DNA of 64,000 nt from Montifringilla adamsi (Eukaryota > Chordata > Aves > Passeriformes > Passeridae): assembly GCA_017590115.1 (NCBI GenBank), contig JAGGNK010011114.1, positions 4,765,733 through 4,829,732 on the forward strand. Reading direction: 5' to 3'. Both the position numbers and the translations under genes were made by a program. Below the pieces are notes generated by a model that worked only from the letters and a program-made list of their open reading frames with translations, was not told the DNA's origin and did no database searches. Below, piece after piece: positions 21,901 to 30,700 of this stretch (positions are counted from its first letter, which is position 1; each line of letters opens with the position of its first letter).

Positions 21901-24900
21901 GAGCAACTGGGGCTGCTGTTTATTAGCCTTTCCTCTGAGCACCCTGTCTGCCATCCCTCCTGCCACAAGCCTTTGCTGGCTGCCATCCCTCCCTCTGCTC
22001 TTCCCCCAGATGCGTGTGAGCAGCTGTGCCCAGGGAAAGGGAGAATCTCTCTCCCTCTCACCAGTCAGCTTTAGCTCAAAGCTGCCAAGAAAGGTTGTGG
22101 CTATTGGTGTCCTTTACCACAGGGTGCAGTAAAATTGGAGCAAGTCTCCCACTGAAACCCTGCCTGTGGGGGTGGTGTACCCTGTCCCTGTAGCTCAGGG
22201 TGGATGGAGGAGGCTACAGAGCCGAGCTGGGGCAGCGAGGGGAACTGATGTCTTGTGGGAGGGTGGTGAGTCAGAGCAGGAAACCAAAGAAACAGACGGG
22301 TGAGAACTAAGCACTCCCTACGTGGCTCAGGGGAGCAAAGTATCAGGACGAGGGAGAGGGAAGCGTGGTCTCTTGTCACTTTGTCACTTTTTGTCTGACT
22401 GGCTAAGCTTTATTCCCCTCATTTTGCAGTGTTTGCAGCAAAGGCTTTCCAAGCTGGCAATGACAGTCAGTGCGCTTCTGTGCATCCTTTTGTTGAGGAG
22501 AACTTGTCATGACTGGCAGTGTGAGGATTCAGGCATCAGTGCCATGGGATCGTTTAGAAACCTTGTCAGAGTTTGATATTTGTCCTGTGGTAACTGTTAA
22601 AGGTAGAAGGAAGGTGATGGTGGTGAGAGGACATCATGGTGGCAGCCTTGGTGCTCCTGGTATTGCCATGGTGGGGCAGCAGTGGGTGTGCAAGCCCTCC
22701 ATCAAATTTTCAGGGCTAGTTTCTTCCTCCAGCACACAGGGGGAACCCAGGGCTGAGCACCCCGTCACTCTGAGAGCCATCGACCACTCTGACCATGGCT
22801 AGCTGCTCCAGCAGTTTCTATAAACTCTGCAGCAAATATTTAGGAATGCCAAACATATCTGCAGCAGCTGGGATTCCTGTTCACAAACTGTTTATGAACC
22901 AGTGTTTAAATTCACAGGGTACTGTGCTTTTGGTAAATTATTTGAGCCCTTCCAGTTGTGGTCTGAGAGCTGCTCTGTTTTACTTCCAAACTACAGCACG
23001 TAACCTTTCCCTTGTTTTGAGAATTAGGGGACACCACAGTGACCCAGGGACACAGTGGTGTGAGCCAGGGAATGAGGGCTCAGTCCTTTCTCCAGGTTTT
23101 TGGCCAAGCCAGTGCTTTGTGGGGTCATGGCTCAGGGTTTTGGGGTACCCAGTGGGTTTCCTGCTTGCAGCCACTGTCCAGCCAGGATGATGCCAGGAAC
23201 CAGGGGTGTTGAATGCCCAGCGAGGAAGTTGAATGGTACCATAAGACCCAGAGGTGCGGTCCCTACCTCAGACACAGCTGACTGACTGCCCAAGAGGGTC
23301 TACCAAGGGGAAGATGACTTTGGGTTCCCCCTGTCCCTGCCTTCTTTGCTCAGCACCTCCTGCTAATTGGTATGGGGAGCAGGATCCACCTTCTCTTTCT
23401 TCCTTCCTACCTCCCCGTGCTGGGCCAAATCTTGACATTTCTGCTTTCTGTAGGAACTTAAGCCAAATCCTCTCCAGCTTGGAGAGCATCTCTTGCCCAC
23501 AACCCACAAGTAGCCATTGGGAATTTCAGCATGCAGGAACAGCCACAGTAGATTCAGACAAGCCACTTGAATGCCAGCCCTTTGTGCACCTCTTTCTACC
23601 ACAAGCAGCAGAGTTAAAACCACCACTGTGATAAAACCCCTTTGTGCCCCTTTTTGGCTCACAGGATAGGTGTTCCATTAGGTAAAACAGCTCCAGGAGG
23701 TGAGGCAGAGCAGCACCTGCAAAAGCTGATGCCTCTGAGTTAGGGCAGCCCTCAGTGTGGATGCCTGAGCTGAGCAGGGGGAGGCTGAGGCCAAAGGCTG
23801 TCCCAGTGAAAGCTCTGCTCTGTTGGGTTTATCTGCTCTTGAGGGGGGAGCTCAGCTCCCCAGGGCTCTGGCTCTTCTTCCACCTGCACTGCTGCTTAGT
23901 GCCCAGAGCTGGCAACCCTCTCCCCAGGGCCAAAGTTTTCCATCCTGATAACTTTTCTTATGAAAAAAACCCACGTTCTAACAGAGAATTCCCTCCTGTT
24001 GCCCTCTGCAAGGCCACTGGTGCTGCCAGGCAGGAGGGAAGCATGGGCAGGGCCGCCCACCACCCTCCTTGTTTTTGGTTTCCCACAGGCAGAGACCTCT
24101 CTGTGGACATCACTGCTGCTGAACCCTCCCTTTCTGAAGGGGACACCTTGCAGCTCAGCTGTGTGGTGGGAGCCCCAAAGAGCAGCAACTTCAAAGTGAT
24201 CTGGCTCCTCAATAACATGGAAGTGGCTGGGGTTGACCCCCATGGGGTATTGATATGGGAGGAAGAATATGAGGAGAGAGCCAAGCTGGGGCAGCTCCGA
24301 GCATTCAAGCCAAGCAACACAGTTTATGTCTTCACCATCTCTGAGGTGGGGCTGGAGGACAAGGGTACATACCAGTGCTCTGTGTCGGAATTGAAGACTC
24401 CTGGAGACTTGCACAGCATCCAGACCGCTGTGTCATCAGGCATCCAAGTCGACGTGAAGCCAATAGGTTAGTAAATCCTAACAGCTGCTCTTCTGGGTAA
24501 AGTCTGCAGGATTCTTGACTGGGAAATGCTTTAGGTCTGGCCTCATCTTGACAAGGGCAGCAAGAGTGCAAATGTGCCGTAGTTTTTGATAGATAATGGG
24601 AAAGGCACTTGCTTTAGCACATATTAGCATGACAGACACAGTAGCTGTCAACAAAGTGAAAACCTTTAGTCCAGTCTCTTCGCCGTAAGTTTTGGGGCAA
24701 ATAGGTAGAATTCTGAGGAGTCTGGGTCCTCCTGTGTCTTTGGTACTGAAAACTGTGAGCAACATCTGCTGCTACTCCTGAAAATCACAGGAAAACCCAG
24801 CAGAACAGGCGCGTCTGGGGAGGGGGATCATTGCCATTTCCATCAGGGTACTCGCACTGTTTTGGATGGATGATTTGTGAGAAACCACTCTAAGAAAAGT

Positions 24901-27725
24901 GTGTAGGAGGCTCTTGGGTTCCTTGTCATAGCTAGATAATGGTTATTCTGATAACATTAGCAGGAGGAGCAATGTTATTCTGATAACATTAGTAGCAGGA
25001 GCTGCCTGCTGGGACTCTGTTTCTTAACTCAGTCTTTATGTATCCATGTCCCAAGAAAGACATAAAACAGAAAGAAAAAAAAAAAAAGCCAAAACACAAC
25101 AACAAAACAAAAAACTGCAACCACAAAGCTTTCTCCAAATTTATATGAAAAGGCTGGTTGAAAATTTCAGGCAATTCCCCAACTCCTTTCCTTTTCCAAC
25201 ACCAAGATTTACCTAGCCTTTCCATTTAACGCTACAGTACTGGCTTTTCCTAAGGAGCATAGCATCCCAACGCGGTCACTGTCGTTTGCAGAGAGCCACA
25301 TGCGCCTGTCTGTGTCCACCAGCACTCCCCGAGTGACGGCAGGAGATGCCCTGGTCCTGCACTGTGAGGTGCAGGGAGCCACCGGCCCCGTGTCCCTGCG
25401 CTGGTGGCACCTGCCACCGCGGCACCCGGGGCGCAGGGAGCTGGTGGCCGCCGTGGAGCGGGACGGCGCCCTGAGCCTGGGCAGCGCCTACCAGGATGGG
25501 AGGGCTCGGGGCAGCCTCCGTGTGCACAAAGAGAGCTCTGGCACCTTCACCCTGGTGATCCCCAGCACGCTGGACGAGGAGGACGGCGGGCAGTACCGGT
25601 GTGAAGCGACGCAGTGGGCCCGAGGCCGGAGCTGGACAGGGAAGGGGGAGGCAGCGGTGACGGTCAGCTCCATGGGTGAGTTCGGCCGTCCCTGTTTCTG
25701 GGTTGGAGGCAGTGCTGGAGAAGTGGGATGTAGGCCTGCCGTGCTCTGAGCTCTGCTGCAGGGTGACACAGGGCTGATCATTTGGCCCTGCAGTGCTTCA
25801 GTTTCTCCATTCCCCCGTGGTGTGTTTTGGGAGAGACCAGTGGGAGACAACAGCTAAAATGCTCGGAGACCTGAAGAGCAGTATCTTGCTCAGCAGGCCT
25901 GTCTCCTTAAGCTGGAATACAAAATATCTATTCTAGCAGTATAATTACTTGCAGCAATTAAGTTCCACAAAGCTGCTTGCTGAGTAGTGGTGGTATTTAT
26001 CAGAGATACACCCTGGGTGCTGGCCTCTGATTGCTTCTTCTGCCATCTTCTCTGAGAGCAGAGAAGCTCATCTCCATGGTGTGCAGTGACCATGTCCTTC
26101 CTTCTTGGGTTCCTTTATGGAGAGGCAGCTTTTGGCTGTGATTTTGGGTCATTTTCCTTTCTTGTTGCTGGTCTGGGTGCCTGAGAGCACCGGTGAGGCC
26201 ACAGGAATTGTTAGGCTTTTGTGGAGGGTGGAGGGAAGCAGCAAACAGGACAGCACCATCAGCAGAGAATCCCTGGCTCCTCTAGTGTGGGTCTGGGGAC
26301 CTTGGAAAAGGGTACTCAGAGTTTTCTGGGAAATGGGGGGTGGGAAAGTGGCAGGTAGGAGAGGGCCAGGGGCTGCATGGGGTTGGCAGAGCACAGTGCA
26401 ACTAAGTGGAGAGTGGCACTGTCACAGGATTTGTGTCCCCACGCCAAGGGCTCTCTCCTCCCGGGCAGGTCTCGGTCTGCACGCCACGCTGAGGAGCCGA
26501 ATTGCCACCATCACTTACGGGCAGAGTTTTGAACTCTTCTGCCAAGTGAATGCCAGCTACGCCCTGGAGGAGGTGCCACTGTCTGTGCAGTGGCTTTTCC
26601 AGCCCAGCCCACCCACAGGTCCCTTACACCAGCTGGTCCAGGTCCTTCCCAATGGCACTGTGGTCTGGGGGACAGCACAGCCACGCTTCCAGGGGAAAGC
26701 CCAGCTGGCAAAGACTGACACCTCCTTCAGGCTGCACATCCACAGTGCCTTGCCTGCCAATGAGGGGACGTACCAGTGTGAGGTGAAGGTCTGGAGGAGG
26801 AACGTCCTGCCCCTGGGGGAGCCCGCAGCCAGCACCAGCTCCAATGCCGTGGGAATAAAAGTGGTGCTGCCAGGTAAGCAGAGCCTTCAGCAGAGGTCTC
26901 TCCTGCAACTTTAAATCCATCAAACGTGACCAGGGGCAACCAGGGCCACTGGTGTCTGGGGTGTCCCCAGCAGGGTCGCCTCCCAGGGCTGCAGGAGATG
27001 GTGCTGCCTGTTCTGGTGCTTCCTCAGCACCTGGCAAAACCTTGGAGGCAAATTCGGTGTTGGCAAGTGGAAGTATCTGTTTGTTTGCAGATCACAACAA
27101 GTGTATAGGGATCAGCCTTGCCACTAGGATTTTAAGCCTGGTTTCTGGAAAGAAGCAGTGCCCCCCCAAGAAGCCCAGCGGAATGTTTGGGGTGAGAGGT
27201 ACACCCCGTGGTGTGGGCTTCTGGGGGGCAGTGGAGAGAGAGCAGCCCCTGAAGCTGATGCTGGGCTATGTCTGTGCTCCCTGACCAGAATATTGAAGGT
27301 ATGCTGGGAAAACAGCAGGCCTCTCTGCCGGGCTGGGAGCCAGCACGGAGCCTCAGGAACTCCGTGGGGAGGTATCTCCTGCGGGGCACAGCTGGGCTGA
27401 GCAGCCAGAGCCCTGCCCTGGCTTCCCTTTTATGGCCAGCCCTGCAGGCAGGGTCTGCGCTGCCATCCCTCCTGCCAGCATCCCGCCGGGAGCTTCATCC
27501 TCTTATGGAAGAGAGATGTTGCAAGCAGACCCCAGCCCCCAAGCCAGCCTGCTTGCTGGCACCCCCGGCAGCAGCGCGGTGCCAGCGTGCCCTGCTCACA
27601 GCTGGGGCTGCTGCAGGAACTGTGGGGTTTGTCCTGGCCAAAGCCCCTGAGCCTCTGGAGGCAGGTGTGACAATATGGGCTGGTTTGGTTTTTTGCCCTC
27701 TTTGTCTGTTCTGCTAGCAAAGGAG

Positions 27726-27768
<43 letters not shown>

Positions 27769-30700
27769 GTGCATTAAGTGTTCTTTCCTCTAAAATCCTT
27801 GGATTTTCGGAATCACAACCCAGTGAACTGAAATTATGCATTTTTCATGTATTTTAACTGATGGGTTTGCTGTGGTGTAAGCTAATACATTTCCTACCCT
27901 GTCTGGGCTCTTTTCTCTGGTGCTCTCTTCTGTTCCACTCCTAGTGATTCCTCACCCCTGTGGAACTGACTGCTGGGATGCTCTGTTGAACACTGGAGCC
28001 ACAGCCAGCTGGGGCAGGGAGGCAAGGGGTGACAATAATCAGCATCTTTGAGTGCACTTCTCTAGTGCAGATGGCATTAAGATGAGCAGGTGTAATTGCA
28101 GAGCATCTACACAGAGGAGATGGCAGCAGCATGAGGCTGCAACATTTGGCTCCAAACGTGTTGCAGCTGCTGCTGGAGACTGCAACACGGTAAAAGATGA
28201 TGGGAACTGGGAGAGGGTGATGCACTATGGGAGGTTCCTGCTGGCTCTAGTGCCACCTCTCTTGGAAAGGCAGCACGAGCCAGTGGAGGATATTTGGGAA
28301 GGTAGGGAAGTCTGGGGAGGAAGCTGGCTCAGGCAGCAACAGGGTTGAGGGGAAGCTGCAGAAAATTAAGCTGCAAATCATGAAAATCACCAGCCTGCTT
28401 CTCCTCATATAAGACCTTATAGTTGGAGCCTGCAGAGATACTGGAGTTCTTGACTTTTTGCTTCAGCACTTTGTTTAGTACTTGATGTCAGTTGGTGCAT
28501 CAGGAGTTTACATGTTGCTGTGGTCTACAGACCATCTTCAGATGGGAGGGACATCCATCAAAGATTATAACAGACAGGGAAGGAGGACAGCTCTTTTCCA
28601 TCTCCAGTATTTGAGGTGGGATCTCATAATTAGTGCTCCATGAGCCTCTCAGTGCAGCTGCTTCCCCCACTCTGGAGTGGGCTCTTTCACCTCGTGTCCC
28701 TCAGACCAGCAGCCACATGGGCTGTGTCCCTCTGCCTGCTCCGCTGCTCCTGGGCCAGGAGCAAGCCAAGAGTCAGCAGGCAAGGCTCACAGGGAGATGG
28801 GCAGTGAGCTGCTCAGCTTGGTTAATTAAATTGAAAATGAAAGGGAAAACAGCACCATGGCTTTATGTGGGAAAGGAAGAGGCAGGCAGCTCCTCTGCCC
28901 TTTTGGTAAATGATCTTTGGCAGTAGAGAGAGGAGACCTGAAATAAAACAAAGGGGCTTTGCAGCAAGTGCTCTGCTTCCTCTTGAGGTGATCTCCAAGA
29001 GTGTAACAGTAATTTTCCTCATCAAAATCAAGCACTCAAGGCAGTGGTTCCTGTGCCTCTTCTCTGAGATCTAGTAGCTTTTCCTTCTCTGGAGCATTCT
29101 CTGCCCCAGCACGTGTCAGGCTAGGCCATACTCAAGCAAGACCCTGCCTGCCCCCTCATCTCCTGGCACTGCACTGAGTGGTATCCTTGGTGCTGAGCAG
29201 ATGAAGTTAAGGATTAAGTGTCTTAATTTTTTCCAGTGTGGTCAGTTCACCTGTCACAGGAACACAGATGGTGGAGACATTCTGAGGGACCATCTCAGCG
29301 TGTCCTCTGCTGCCTGTCCCCAGACCAGCACCCAGGGGCTGAGCCTTAAGGGAGCTCAGTTGTCCTCAGCCTCGGTGGCAGAGGGTGTCCTGCTGCTCAG
29401 CTCATATGCAAGGAAAGTGCTAAGAATGGAAACTCAGCCTACAGTCCCTTCAAACCCTGATGGTGTCTCCTGCTGAGTAATTTCTTCCTACCTGAGGGTA
29501 ATACCTGTGTGTATTCCTTCCCCTGACTGCTGAGCATGGAGGGGAGGGTGGAGGGGAAATGCAGGTGGTTGGAGGACCTTTAAAGATATGGATTTGCAGC
29601 CTTTTCACTGCTGGAGGAGAGGTTCCAGCAACAGGTGATGCGCTGTGGGAAGAGGTTCCCTCACAGCAGGAGCAGCACAGACACATCAGGATCAGAAATT
29701 CCCTCTGCCGAGGGCAGAGCTGCAGGCAGCACCATCCCTCTGCTCTCCTCAACTGCACAGCACTGAACAGTCCCTGTGTGTGAGCACAGAGGGTGTGCAG
29801 GACTCTGCCGTTGTGGTTTTGGATCGATAACCACAGCAAACACCTGAGATGGCAACTGTTAGTGACACCCACAGAGGCTCTCTAGTCTCTCTGTGATAAA
29901 AGACACTTGTTCACAGTGTCCAAAGCCGAGGGCTGGTTTGTTACATATGTGTGAGCCTGCTGATGGGAGCAGTGGCAGACAGACACATTTGCTTCAGACG
30001 GAGGCTTTGCCTCCCAGCTCCAGCACAATGGCAGCCTCCATGCCCATTCCTGCTCCGTGGTCTCCAAGGCACCTCCTCTGCTGCTCTCCTGCCCAGTGAC
30101 ACCCAGTGATTCCCTGCTGTGGTTTGAACAATGGTGTGTGGATTTGCTCTTTCCCTCCTCCCTCCACCCTTTGCTCCAGCATCCCCTAATGAGCCTTTGT
30201 CCTCCGTGCACCCTCTTCCTTACTCCTCTTCCAGTGTGTTTCTCTCAGGACAGCTTTATTCCTCTCCTTGTCAGTATCCTTGCAGTGGCAGCTGCATCTG
30301 GCATGACTGTTTTGTTTCTCCATTTTAGAAAGCAAGCTTCAGGTTGTTACGAAAGACAGCTCTGTGGAAATTGCCAGTGGTAACGCAGCCATTGAGTGCA
30401 GGATTGTGTTTGCCCGGAATAATTCGCAGTTTGCTGTTACCTGGTACCTCCTGCCTCCTCTGGCAGACACAGAACCCCTGCAAATCGTCAGGGCCAACTA
30501 CAGCAGCATACTGGAATACGGGTCTGAATTCAGCTCTCCTGCACAAAAGTCCCGGTTCCTGAGCCAGAGGGTGTCCAGCAACATTTTCCAGCTGCAGATT
30601 CTGTCTGCAAACCTGGGGGACCGGGGCAGCTACTACTGTGTGGTAGAGGAATGGCTCTGGCTGGTGGATGGCTGGTACAAGCTTGGAGAGGGAACGTCGG

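Noticed and set aside
27430..27857. Frames with poly-lysine or poly-phenylalanine in CD101 intron 6
   Set aside because: They are translations across a T37 homopolymer.
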